NCBI RefSeq assembly: GCF_000006565.2
Contig: NC_031468.1
Span: forward strand, 310,001-374,000
Source of the DNA: Toxoplasma gondii ME49
Taxonomy: Eukaryota > Apicomplexa > Conoidasida > Eucoccidiorida > Sarcocystidae
Length of the DNA: 64,000 nt
Direction of reading: 5' to 3'
Shown here: in pieces, positions 23,372 through 36,922 of the stretch
Numbering within the stretch: position 1 is the first letter of the stretch
How the letters are laid out: the number at the start of each line of letters is the position of its first letter
The notes under the pieces: model-generated
What the model saw: the letters and a program-made list of their open reading frames with translations, nothing else
Database searches by the model: none
What the model was told of the DNA's origin: nothing
Program-made: the position numbers and the translations under genes

Positions 23372-26300
23372 GTACGCTGGTAGAGACTATGCCATCTCCA
23401 TCCCACCACCACCGACGTCCCCCCATCACGCACACAACGAACCACATCCTGTCAATTTGGTAGTCCTTGCCTGTAAAACAAACTATTCAGTCTCTACTCA
23501 GCGTAGCGAGAAGCTACGTAAGATGCTGCCCTGCACTCGGCTATGTTAGACAGTGCTTGAGGCTTGTCGGTCTTTCTTCCATGCGCAACCAACACGGGGA
23601 ATGAGGACGCTCTCGTAGCAACAGTAGCTGAATGCAGTAGCCGGGGAGGCCCTAAACCCATCTCATGCACTGGAGTGGCGGCGGTTTCATTGTATCGAGA
23701 ACCGTTGTGCGAACTCAGGTTCAAGAAAGGTGGCTTCGTGTATATAGTGATAAAACTCAGTTTGGCGACACATAAGCATGAAGGAACGATCGTTTGGTTA
23801 GGCGCACGATTTACTCAAACCATGACGGCACCAGACTCAGGCTCTTGGGTTTAAAGGGGGTGGTTGCCGTTTGATGATCATGGAGGCCTTACGAAGGCAG
23901 GCGTTGTTTCTTGTCAAGACCATCGAATACGGAAGTCTTGTTCTTGTTGTCGTGAGACAGCACTATGTTCTGAAACGCCTACTGACATGTACTTGTTCTC
24001 TAGGCGGTGTATTACTGAGAAACATATCGTATATGCGCCAGTAAATTGGAGGCAGGTAGTTTTAGCGGGATGAACACGTGCACTTAAAAAAACGCCGACC
24101 ATTACATTAAAGCATAGAATCATCACCCCCTCAGTTCGTTCCCTTTTGACATGGTGAGTCCCATCCAGAGGGCGATTTTTGTCGGTCGTGAGGCAATTGC
24201 ATGGCCTGCCCCCTCCGGCTTGACCTCAACATGGCTTTCGTCCTATTGAGTATGACATGGCAGCAGCCGGAAGCAAACAAGTTTCACGCGCATACCTACC
24301 ACTGGATCGAGCACTGGGTTCACCACGGTGTACACGTCGCGGTGGAACGGTTGAACCTGTGCCATCCAGTTCAGGGCTCCCGAAATACTCGGCACGCTCG
24401 AGATTAAGATGCTTTTCAGCAGGTGCCTCGTTCCTCGCTTGTGGCTGTGTTTTCGGTTCTTTTGTAATGTAACAGGTATCGCAGTTGCACGGCTTGTTCT
24501 CGAAACTGCGGGAGAGGTGGCTGTCAGGATTTACTGTGGCAGCTGCGTTTCGACTATTACCCACTTTTTCGCTGTTACTGAGTTGACTGCTAGGAGACTT
24601 GTTGTCAGTCGACAGCCCTCTCCTAGTGTCGCCGGCGTCCCTCTGCCTGTCCAGCCTGTGGTCACCGTAGTACAGGCGGATGGCTCGCCTGCTCGTGGAC
24701 GAGTTGTTCTCGTGGCAACGCTTCTTGTCCGTGGTATACAGCCCGAACTGAAAGGTACGGGCACGTCCGAGGGGTAGTATATTATATCTGAAAATCCCCA
24801 AACTCCCACTGAGCTTCAGGGTCACTTACCAGAAGAAAGCAGATCGAGAAGCGAATTTGTTCAGCAGTGGTATCACTAGTGCGCCAGGAAATTATATAGT
24901 ACCGGCAGGTATTGCAATGCTAGAGCATTATAAAGTTGAACGAAAAACGACGGCTACTGCGACAATCGCTTGATACATATCGCAGACAAAACCTGCTGCT
25001 GCGGTGACCGTGCCCATCTTCGAAGAACTAGAGAGTCTCCTTAGCCCTGACACAGCATAGACCTAAAGCCAGCCGGGACATATTGGGGACGACTATCCTA
25101 GTGCGTCCGCGTGTGTGGATCTCCTAACAATACGATTGTCAACCCGTGTCGAGAAGATCGTTCACCGAACGTAATCAATTTCAGAAGGCATGAAAGGTAC
25201 CCTTGATTGCCATCCGCTTACCGTTGCCCTCCTGTGACTGGCATCGGGACACCGTTCACGCTCATTCTGGAGTGGCAGCGTAGCGAGTACCGGAGCTGAA
25301 CAGCGGTTACGTAAAAATGCCAAAGGGAATAAACATCAAGAAAGACGAGCGATTCGCTTCTGCGCACGGATTGCAGTTTGCCCTGCGTTTCACATCTTGT
25401 GCTTGGGCTCAGCGCATGCACTGCTAGGAACAAAGACCATTGAGACGACCGAAGATGGTGTTGGCGTATTCGAGGACTTGGCTGTGTCTCTCGTTGGCGA
25501 CGGGTTCTTTCTCGGGTTTGCCTTAGCTGAGCCATACTCTTCATTCCCTCCCACCTTCACTTGGCCGTTCGCGATTGAGCACGGACCAGCTTCTGGCCTG
25601 CGGTTTGCTATTGAGCCGCCTGCTGAATTTTTGCCAGGTGAACAATTTTCTGTGTCGATCGACATTGTTGACGCGTGGGGGAATAGCGTGTCTGGCACCG
25701 TGGAGGACACAGACGGCAACCCAGCAGAGATTACGCTTGGTCTCGCCGGGACCAGTTCCAGCTCAACGTCGCTCCGTGGCGTGCTCGCGCGCGAAGCAAC
25801 AGGAGGACCTCTGCTGTTCGACAGTCTCGCAGTAACTGGCATTTTAAAAGGAGATCTGCAGCTTGAGGTGAGTACGCAGTCGAACGCTTCACCCTGTTTG
25901 GTCCGATGAGCGAACTGTTGAGCCGATTCACTGCCATGCTGCCGGGTGAGGACACGACAGACACTTTCGTGTCGCGGGTGTTATGGTTTGATTCGGTCAG
26001 AGTGCTCCCGCGAATAAACGAAACTTAGACAAAAGGATGTCTGCGCCGTCAGCCGATGATGTACATTAGGGTTTCCTTATCAACGATCGCACCGTAGGCG
26101 CGCGGGCGTAAAGTGGGATATGAGAATTTAACTTTGATTGCTGGAATGCTTCTTACTTTACTGCTCAAGACCAATAAAATTGTTCGGTGTGTTTTGCGTT
26201 CACATATGCATGACTCAACTTGAATAAGCAGAGACATTACAGTACCATTAGCTACTAGTCTACCAAAGATATGCATTGCTTGTGGAATAGCACTTGTTTG

Positions 26301-29300
26301 CTTGGAGGCTGTAGTCAATGACAATGCTTGTCATGCAGAATACTCTATGATAAACTGTCCGTCTTTCGGGCCTTCGTTCGGTTCACGTTTCGTCGCGGCC
26401 GCACGCGTCAGAAATGCCGTAGACTGTGCACGACGGTTGCGTCCGACAGTTCCCATGCTGTAGGTCGGATCTGGGATGTGCCAGAGAATTCCCGACACGA
26501 TGGCCACTTTGTAGTTCCCAGCGATGATGTGTTTGTGTCCCGACACCGGTTTGCTGTCGGGAATGTTACGCCTGACAGCTCTTGATGCTTCTTGCACCTG
26601 CAGGCTTCCTGCGTTAAATGCAAGCTCGTTCCAGTGCAATCACGAATCTTCAAGATATCTTTGACAAATATTGCACGCATTTCAAAATGCCCACTTCTCT
26701 ACGAAGATGCAGCAGTCTCTACAGAGGTTCCATCACCATCTTCCGTCCAAGGCACGTATGGTTTCAGTTTTAACACTTGCGTGTACCGAATAACGCTGCT
26801 TGCCGACAAAATGCAATTGCTTGCTCCAAAGCATGACGTCACCGTTACTATTGCGGGCGTTGAATTGAAAGATCCTGTACCCGGTTTACAAGGAGAAATG
26901 CTGCCGGAGGAACGAATTCGCGTTACGCCAAGGACGCTGACGTTCTCTCCATCGAACTACCATATTCCTCAGGACGTTCTTCTCGAGGTGAGGGCGCGGC
27001 GCCGGAGAGCGCAGATGTCGTGCTTATGCCACTTGATACATCATGATAAACTGTTTGAAGGTGTCATGCATTTTAGACTGCCTTTAGTGACATCCTAAGA
27101 ACATTCCCTCTGAGTCTGAGGGAGAGCAACGATTCCAGGTGCTAGACGTGTGAGACGTAACGCAGTACTCGGACAGACTCTCGACCGCCGGATCCTTTAG
27201 GCTGACAGTGACTGCTCTCTTTATTAGTGGTGCGTTAATGCCTATGAGCGTGTCAAGGAAAATAGATCTACATAATGAATCAGGATGCACCATAGCGGAA
27301 CCTGGCGACTGAAGAAGGAAATTCTGGCGGTTTCCTAGGTTCCCTGTCCCATACAGACTTTTTCACGGGCGTCACGAGACGTGCCATTTCGTTTGCGGCT
27401 ACATAGTCACATATGCCTATTGTTGCCACAGCTGTGTTGAAACTCAAGCAACAACCTGTACGTGTTAACGTAGCAGTACATTCAGGTGATCACGTTTCCC
27501 CATTCTCTTCAAAAATGGAAAGCACAAACACATTCTTCATGACGAGCATTCCACTGTGTAACTGACCAGGTTGTAGACGACAACGAAATCGTCGCCTCCA
27601 TCGAACTGACAAACATTGCAGACGAGCTCTTTGTGGGCGACTATATCATTCACCACACGATGAGTTCGGCCGATACCATATGGAACGATGGAAATGTAAA
27701 ATGGCAAATCGATAGCGGCGAGGCCCCCGAAGGCACAGAGCACTTCATTGACTTCGTGGAAGGTGGCAGCGAAGCCGCTAACGAGGACCGAGCTTTCATT
27801 ACCGAAGGAAATCTCATGGTTCGCGTTGTCGACGATGACAAGCGCCGTGTGTTCACTAAAGTTCCTTCCACCATTCGTATGGAAGGTGAACAGGTTAGCT
27901 GCTACAGTTTGTATGGGTTCTAACGGCAGAATAAGTGCTCAAGCCACATAAGTTTTCACCATGAGAATCGAAGGGCTATCCAGAACAAAGGGATGTACTC
28001 TAGTTTTCGACTGCCTTGAATGGCCAGCGTCAGTCGTCCGCCTGGACTGTGTGCACCTGAGTGGTTAGTCTTGCGACCACTGCCAGAGTTACGAAGTTTA
28101 AAAATGGTTCTCCGTCAGTCTCATCCCCAAAAACGGCAAAGCTGAGGTTTCATTTTTCAGTGTCCGGTGCTGTGAACGAGACGCAGTTGGATTGCCTGTC
28201 GCTCAAGATCCGGTGCTGCGTACAAGCGAACCATGTCAGCGTCCGATACTGAGACGGGCCCCCGGTAGCGAATCAGAACCATCCGAGGGCTCTCTGGAGA
28301 GGCCAAACCGCATAACGCACTGCGCGGTGAAACCCTGAACACGTCTTCCAACTAGAAATTATTTATTCGTAACACAAAGGTTCTAATACAGGATCTGGAC
28401 AAGCCACTGTGAGAGCGTTCTCGGAGTGGCTAAAGGCGGTAGCTTAAAGAGACCTGCGAATAACATTTTTCAATGTGTTACAGGGAGCCTAGCTTCAGTT
28501 ATTGTCTGATTTGCGTTGCATGACTGGTGCCTTAAATTATGATTCTTATTAATGGGGGCACAGTTCCCGTAGTAACCAATCCAGTGCTCTGCGTTGGGCA
28601 TGAGTGTGCTTCCCGTGAAATACTCAGCTGACGGATGAACGCAGGCAGGAAGATGAAAACTGTGTAAGATGCAGCCTTGTTGTTTTCAGATGTCCTATAC
28701 GGTGTGGCTTTCGATGCCACCCTCACCGGGGACGAATGTGACAGTGAAAATGGAGTCAGCGCTGGGAAGTCGGTCGGTGGTCCTGGACCCTGAAGTGCTG
28801 GTCTTCACGCGTGACGACTGGCAAACGCCTAGAAATGTGTCCGTGAACACCGAAGACGACAACATAGCTCTACCACCGGTAAGGCCGAACCCACCCTGAC
28901 GCACTGGACTACCCAGGAGTACAGAGAAACTTTACCTTGAGCAAAGAGTTGTTGCTATCTATACATAATGCAGTTTAAATGAGTCTTCAGAAGTTCTACG
29001 GCGAGGGAGATACCACCCGTTACAAGCAATAGTTCCATGCATTTGAGACACTTTCCACCAAGGTGGAAAGCCGCTGCTTGCTATACGAGAGGAGCAAACA
29101 AATTTCCAGCCTTTCTACTCTATGCAGACATACGTTCACTGCAGTGGTGGATTGCGTTGTCTCTACGCATGATGCTAAGGATGGTCTGGCGCCAGTGCAT
29201 AAAAAGGGGTATGTGGAAGCAAATGAGATTGATTTACGCTTTCATTTACGCTTTCGGAGCTCGTGTCCCTCTCCAGGAGAAGAACAGAAAGACGCTAACA

Positions 29301-32300
29301 TGGAACCAGATCGAAGTGATACAGATTGCCCAGACGGTGATGAGCGATGATAACTTCGTCATGGCTTCCACAAGCATCGGAATCGCTGTTCGCGACAATG
29401 ACAGAGCTGGAGTGAGTAGCAGCTAGCTCTGAGCTCTGCCGATGTTGCCCTCTGATCGTTCACATCTTTTTGGTTGTGGCGTATTCAAACGGCACCCTGG
29501 ACACCGAAAGGCACGAACAGCCCGGCTAGGCAGACCCTGGCACGCTGTCGGCCATTGCCGTACCCGTCAGACTGAGACATACACACTTATGCGGTTCCGC
29601 CACGCGGTCGCTGAAGCCTCGAGTTTACCCGGTTACCGTTGTGCTAAAGAGGTCGCCTATAGTGCCGCAGGGCCAGGGTAGACGCTCCGCCTGAGTATGC
29701 CTCTGTGTCTCTTTCAAGCAGCAATGGAGCTCTGGCTTCAGTGCTCGGTTCACTGAACCAGATGCGTATTCAACATCATTCGAAAGACAGACACGGTCGA
29801 ATTGAAGTGCCGCAGTTCCATACGGCAGACTTCTCCACATTCTGTCTGCAAACGTATCGTAGAGCGTGTAGTCGGCTTTTGCTTTTTCATGGCTAAAGGC
29901 TTTCGCTTGCTTTGCGGACTCACATACGAGTGACTGCCTTTCTGCTGATTATGTCTGCAGTTCGAGTTCGAAGATACGGCTGTGGTGCCAGAGGGCTCTG
30001 CAGCTTCAGCATCATTTCGGCTTCGCTCGCAGCCTGTTGGCCCTGTGACGATTCGGGTTCAGTGCGATGGGGCTCACATAAGAGCCGACTTCGAAGACCA
30101 CGAATCGCTGTTGATTCAGCCCTTGGACTGGAATACCACTCAGTCTGTCACCCTGCACGCTGACTTTTCGGAAGGTGTGACATCCGCTGGAGCCCAGCGT
30201 AAATTATGTGATGCCTCAGTTATTGCCCTTCACCCATTTGGATGCACTCTTTGCTATTTTTCTCCTGGGCAACGCTCCCTTAGTTATATGTGCGTGCGTG
30301 CGGGACGCAACTGTTCCAGCACAGGCAACATGCTCGCTGACTCCTGTGCGTATATCCTTTTCTTCGGGACACCACAGAGCTGCTTAAAGCGTACTGTTGC
30401 ACGTGATGGCAGGCTGTTCCACACTCTGTATCATGCAGGTGTACGTTATCGATCCGCACAGATTTGCAGAGGATCCGGCATGTGTGCTTCAGTGGAGAGC
30501 GCGCGTCATCCCTACAGAGCCTCTGAGCGGGATGTTACAGCGCTGTACAGTGTTTGTACGGAGATAGGGGTCCGACGTACTTTGCACATCCTGGAGATAC
30601 TCATGCCACTATTGGCGTTTCTGGATCTTACGTCGATGTTTCCAGGGTCTTCTATTTCCGTGTGTCAAAAAATGCGTCCCACCCGATGAACGAAGAAAGG
30701 CGCCACCTGAGAGGCACCTCTCAGCTTCGAGGGGAGCGTGCGGTCTGTCTTACAGCGCCAAAACTTGCAGGACTCGAAACAACGTGTGTTTGACTGGCGG
30801 TTTTGAAGTGTTTGTGCTCTGTTGCTTCCAGCGACTCTTGGTCCTGAGTACAAGGCGTTCTGTAAAGTCATCGCAGAATCCGCCGACGAAAATTACAACT
30901 CAGGTGCGTGAGCGCGAAGTGCCGGGAACTAAGGGAACACCTGAACGTTGATAGGGCTTCAAGAATGATGATGGAACAATACAAGCCTCTTCGTTCGCTT
31001 CTCGCATACAACCATAACAGCCAAATGTGGGTCGCAACCGCCCACGCAGTGGTAAAAATAAAATGCATGTCGCAGTGGTGACGTGGCTTCACAAAGATTC
31101 GGGCGGGATGTTGGACTGGTGCGTTTGTCCTCAGTGTCATGGGAAGAGAACAACAAAGAGTTACCCGTCTACGGCTTTACCGTGGTCATCTACCGCCCCG
31201 GTCTCACCAGCGGCGACAAAATGACGGCCACCGTCTGCCCGGTTGGCCAAAGCCTGCAGTACGTTCAACGACAGTCCATCTGCTGGGATTCTGAACGGGT
31301 GAAAAAACGAAAAAACTCAAATCGAATAAAAAGATACGTTATGGTACTTGGGATACTGAATATGACTCCAGTTAAGAGATACAGACGGGTGTGTGCGACG
31401 TCTAGAAAAGCGTTTGAGGCCATGTCTCTGGTGACACTCAGACGCTACATACATCAACCATGCAGAACTGGAGCTCAGCATTTTAGCCTTCATGATTCCA
31501 CTTGCGTGGAGTCAGATTTCGGCGCAGATATGACAAGCCTAGTAACGTGTCTTTCGCCACTGCACAGGAGGGCACACAACTGACTTTGGATGGCTCAACG
31601 AGCGCGAGAGCATGAAGTGTTCATCAGCCAGGCGCTGAACAAAGACGAGGCGTTCACAGAACTAGGGCTGTGTTCTGTGTGGGTATTCCCTGTGCTCGAA
31701 AGGCATTAGGTTTTCATATAAATCAACTCTAGAGATTGACTGGTACATTAGCTGAACTTGGGCTTGTCCCCGTTCCTCAGCAATACTGTTTACTTCCCTG
31801 AACGCTCTCGCGGATCCTTTTCTCTCCAATTGTGCGGGCGAGGAGGGGAGGAGAGTTGAGGCCGGATTCTGGACACCCAGATATATATACATATATATAG
31901 CTCTTGATACTTCACCAAGATCTAAAATAATTCATCTAGCTGATAAATTAGCGAATCTCTACAGTTTGTGCGTTTCCGGGGAAGGTGGGGTGGCAATTTG
32001 CCAAAGGAGGCGGTACCTTTTGCCCTGGCTTGCTGTTAACGCTTGGGCGCTATGCCAACAACGGCGAGACAGAACAGAGGTTCACCATACGCCTGAAACA
32101 GCACCGGATGCTCGAGTGAGTCGAACACTCAGCACTGGAAACTCAAGACCTGGAGGGGGGTATAGGGTAATGCAGGACAGGGAGGCAGAAGAGAAGACAC
32201 CTCTAACCAAGCTTTGCCGAGAAGCACTGCCCTTGGTGTTTTGTGGACTTTGGCCGTCTGTTTGGGTTCCCTTTCCTCGCTTGCATTTAGGAAATCTACC

Positions 32301-35300
32301 GTTGGAGATGTCGATAAGTGGGAATGTCGGCCGTGCCCTCGGGGCCATCGGTGTCCACATCCGCTGCTCAAACCGGAGAAGTGCGGAGATGGCAAACATC
32401 CGATGTCTCGCAATGGTTGTCCTGATCTCTGCCCAGCGGGGGGTGAGCGTGTCCCTGCGAAAACAGTTGCAACAAGTGGAATACAGAAATGGTCCTCCTA
32501 GCAATTCTGAATCCAGGGCATCCGGAGTTTCACGCCTCCTGAAGCAAAGAAAACTAAACTGAGAAGGAACAGGAATCAATCCCATATGCAACGTTGAATT
32601 TGGCTTGTTCTAGCACACTCGAACAAATGCACAACTTCTTCCCGATCAAATTTCGAGTTTTTGTTGCACGTTTCGGCTGCGACAGACGGAAGGCGACGTG
32701 GCTCGGCGGACTGAAGAAGTAGGCCTCCCAGGCAGAATGCGTTTCGCTGGTCAGAAATCGTATTTTGTGGTGGACTTATTGCCCGTGTCTTTTTAGAGGT
32801 CATCTGCGGAATGCATATACCGCATAGAGACCACTGGACGTTCGAGGCCTGTGATCCTGGCTACTTCTTCTATCCCAAACTTGGTGGATCTTACTGTCTC
32901 CCCTGCCCGGCGGGAAACTACTGCCCGAAGTTGTTCGTCATGCCCACACCATGCCCTCGGGGCACATACTGTCCACAGCAATCCATACAGCCCAAACCGT
33001 GTACAGCTGGGTTCTACTGCGCAAGGCCCTGGCTTCCACCGGAGGTGAGCACCAGTCTAAAGCGCGTCAAATGCTTCAGTGGTTATCGGTGATATCTATC
33101 GTCATGCCGAGAGCTGGCAGCTACAGTGAGGAGCACATTACTATTAAGATATTGTATGTATACATGTGTACATGTGTGTGTCTAAATACGAAAGGGTGGA
33201 TCTCGAAAAACACGAGTAACCCCTCCTGATTTTTAATAGTTTATTAAAAACTTTATTACATGGTAGTTTATGTAATAAATAAATCTAATTAAATAAAATT
33301 TTTTCAGTATTCAAAAAAATAGTTTTTTTTATGTTCCAGATAATACCAGAGTTAAAAAGAATTTCTGTGTAGAAAATATAACTGTAAATTCATCTTTAAT
33401 AAATACAACAGAGATGCCGAATTTCTAAGGAGACTTCATTTCTGTGATGCCGACAGACTGATCTGCCTGAGTTCCGGTTCCGCTGACAGGAACACACAAC
33501 AGCAGGAGTTTATTGGCGTATAACGTTGCGGAATATCTAGCTCTGTCGCTATCGCCGTATTTCTCTCTGTTTTTCGAATGGCATAGGAAAATGAGGCAGT
33601 GCAATATCTGAGTAAACGAAGTCATGTCGAAATTTGATACTATTCTTGTGCTTTGTTTTGTTTGCTTTCCAGCCTTGTCCGTATGGCATGATGAGTGGCC
33701 CAGGAGCTGACCGCTGTACGCCTTGTCCCGAAGGTTACAGCTGCCCGGATGCACCTTTGATGCGCACTCAAAAATGCCCAGACAAGACGCGATCATTCCT
33801 TGTAAGTGTTGCCACACGATACCACATCCGATACAGCTGAGAGCGGCATCTCTCTCAGTGCTCTTGAAACCTGGGTTCTTTCACTAGAAATAACGTCGTG
33901 CAAATGTCCCAGTTTGCGGCGTACTGCAAGCAACACCAACATACAAGCATTTGGGATGTTCTAATGATCTGTCATTTCGAGGCAGTAGTAGCGGACTCCA
34001 ATAAGTCCGCACACACTCAGGCGCCAACAAGCACACAAAGAGGCGATCATTCTGGGATCTGATTTTTCACATTGTGCAGTAGAGGGAGAAGTGAATCTTT
34101 CAGAGCCCCTCATCCACGCGAAAGGACTCTTTCAGAGCGACAGAGCCACTCATTTGGCTAGTGCAAGCATGTAAAATACTTGAAAGCCGAACAATCCGAG
34201 TTTGACTTAAAGGTAGATCTCGATTTCATTGTGGTACAGGTATCTTATGACTGCCACGATTGAGCCTAAATGCAGCGAGTTTTTCAGATGGCGATATGGC
34301 TACGCTCTTCGCTCCGCTTTGGGGATACAGATTTCCATTATATATCCGCTTAGACGTATGTTCTTACGCAAGACAACAATAACCGTAGAGGGACTTGATA
34401 TGATGCCACCTTTGTCTGAGATCAGACGAAAAGCCCTACCGATGAGCAACCTTCCTGTTCGCTGATTCCGTGGCGCTTGTCAGAGAAACCCGAAGTGCCT
34501 CAGGTGTGATGACAGAGGAGATACGTACTGCTCACACAGCGCACATGTGAACATCTGCTATTCGCCGGAGGAGATCCCGGACCCTGATCGTTCACGTTGT
34601 ATTCCTTGCCCTGCCGGTACGGATATAGCTTCTCCACGGATGTTGCTTTCTGAACCATACACTTTATACCACTATGCTCAATACACTTTACAAAGGGGGT
34701 GATGAAAAACATAATAGAATTTGGTTTTAGTAAACGAAGACCAATGGCGTTCAGTTGAACGCGAGGCCGAGTGGAGAGTTGTACGGATCCAGCCCTCCCT
34801 TCTCTTATCACTGCGGAGAAGGCAACAGGGCCAAGGCATGCCGATGGCGGACGATGAGCTGTCTTTGGTGAACACGTGTGACACATAGGTGGAGAGAGTG
34901 AAGGAAGGGTATTTTCACGCGCAGTATGTCATACCGTTGTTCAGTGGAACTTGAAACACCGTAGCATGTCGACACCCACCAGCGAGACAGTCTAACAGGG
35001 GAAACGAATCGCTACAGAACAGGGCGGTGTGTCTCTCACTCGAGTCAGTTAGAGACCGATCACCTCATCTGTTTCTCATAAATAACGCATTTGTATCTGG
35101 AGTGATTGCCGTTTTGCAGGTCACGAGTGCATTCTAGGCAAAGCCGTACCTTGCCCAGCCGGATTCTACGCGGAAGAAGCAGGGGGCATCTGCCGCCCTT
35201 GTGAGGCGGGGCACCTCTGTGCCGAGCGGGAGCCTGGTCCGAATACCGGTCGATACGTGAACGGACCGTAAGAGACATGCAGCAACAACACTCGATCCTT

Positions 35301-36891
35301 TGACACCCTGCGTCGGTGCTCAGCTGAGAGACCCATTGGAGGAAATTTTTCTCGAGAGGTTTCTTGACTGCCTGGGCAGTCCACTTGGCGCTGCTCTTGC
35401 ATATGCTGTGGTGAAAGCAGAGCGTAGTGGCGTCGAGGAGAAATGAGGATACCCTTTGCTTTTTCGGGCAGCCCAGCGTAGTCGTTCGCAGATCTGGCGA
35501 ATGGTAACTTCAAGGAAGATTCAAAAGCCGTTTTCAGCTAGGATGCATATCATGCGGTGTTCGGATTTGCTGCCTTCTAGTTCGCAGAGACTGTAAGCGC
35601 GTTTTTCTCTTCTGTCAGGTTTTACAAAGAACCCGGCGTGATCGAAGTCAAGGTTTGCCCTCCTGGAACGTTCTCCTGGGGCATCGCGTTCACCTCTCAT
35701 GACGGCTGCCAGCCTTGCGGTGCAGGGGTGTACTGTCCCTACAATACCAACGAGCTCCCGACAATATGTGCAGCAAATGAATATTGCCCAGAAGGCACTT
35801 TGAGGCCCCTCAAGTCGCCTCCTTGTAAGCACAGAAAGATTATGTCTCATTTCCATTATCACGACGATTCGACATTTGGGCACACATTCAATTAACATCC
35901 GCCGCGCAAATAGCTTACACTCACGTAAACCACTGGGAGCCGATTGATGGTCAGCGTCTCGTAGACATGCGAGCAAGGCTTTCTAGAGGAGCCAGGAAGG
36001 CCTTTTGGTGCCCAAGATGTTCATGGATCGTCTTCAGAACATGTTCAACATGTTCACACCCGCCACCTTTCAGTTTCTTTGCTCTCACATTTGGTTCTTC
36101 CTACCCTTGAACAACACCACATGCTGGGCGACCGCAAGCCTTGGCGCCACCTTAGGTGGCCTCTTTCGCGTGTCGATGTTTTCTCGTGGCTAAGGCGGAG
36201 TGCATCGGCGCCAGTTTCATCCACCCCGTAGAACCCAAATGAGTTAATCTGTTCCCTGATTGTCTCTTTTACGAGACTTTTCCCCTCGTGCGTCGTGGTC
36301 CCAGTGTCCACAGCGCTTCGGCACTGCCAGGCAACCGCTTGCAGAATAGTGACCGTTGAGGTAGATTGAGAGAGACTTTCAAGTGGAGTCCTGGAACTGC
36401 CGGCGGTTGAGAGCCTTTGCGTGGGGAGAAAGGTGAGACACTTGTGGCAACTATGGGTCACCAATGACGAAATTGAGTTCTGTTGCTTTGCTTTTTGAAC
36501 TCAGTGACAGAAGGCTACACGCTGTCTAACGGGGACAGGACAACCGGTTTGGCGCACTTCGGAGCCTTTCGATATTGCAAATTCGGCCAAACAAACCTGT
36601 CACTAGGCGGCACCTGCACGCAGTGCCCCCGTGGGCAAATCTGTCGGATTGGATCGGCCCCGATCAACTGTCCACCTGGAACTTATGCACCTGGAGGCCG
36701 TGAGTGTCCGAATGTGTTGCAGTGGCTCCGACCAAAGATTACCTTTTTGTAGTCCATCGCGATTTAGATGGGCCAACTCACGGCACATGCGTGAAAAAAG
36801 TAGATGCACGCATATATATACATATATTATATCCACACAAAGAGGCCACTAGCGTGACATGACACGGTAAAATTTTCCACTCACATGCACG

Positions 36892-36922
<31 letters not shown>

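Noticed and set aside
28061..28252. Open frame following a TTTTTCAG acceptor
   Set aside because: Its phase does not fit exon 27570-27893 (ends phase 0), and direct joining to 28690 gives EGEQ|MSYTVWLS, the expected Calx-beta strand.
29982..30689. A 235-codon open frame continuing past the Calx-beta exon
   Set aside because: Beyond 30174 the composition becomes Cys/His-rich without repeat motifs. Splicing 30174 to 30832 (both phase 1) gives a coherent unit (ADFSEA|TLGPEYKAFCKV), so the rest is intron that happens to be open.
30410..30700. Possible extra exon (frames reading VYVIDPHRFAEDP or GPTYFAHPGDTHATIG)
   Set aside because: The two coding-like stretches lie in different frames, lack a consistent donor, and are not needed once 30174 is joined to 30832.
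31966..32562. 198-codon plus-strand frame over the first GCC exons
   Set aside because: It runs in a different frame from the CRPCPRGHRCP modules and has no motif of its own.
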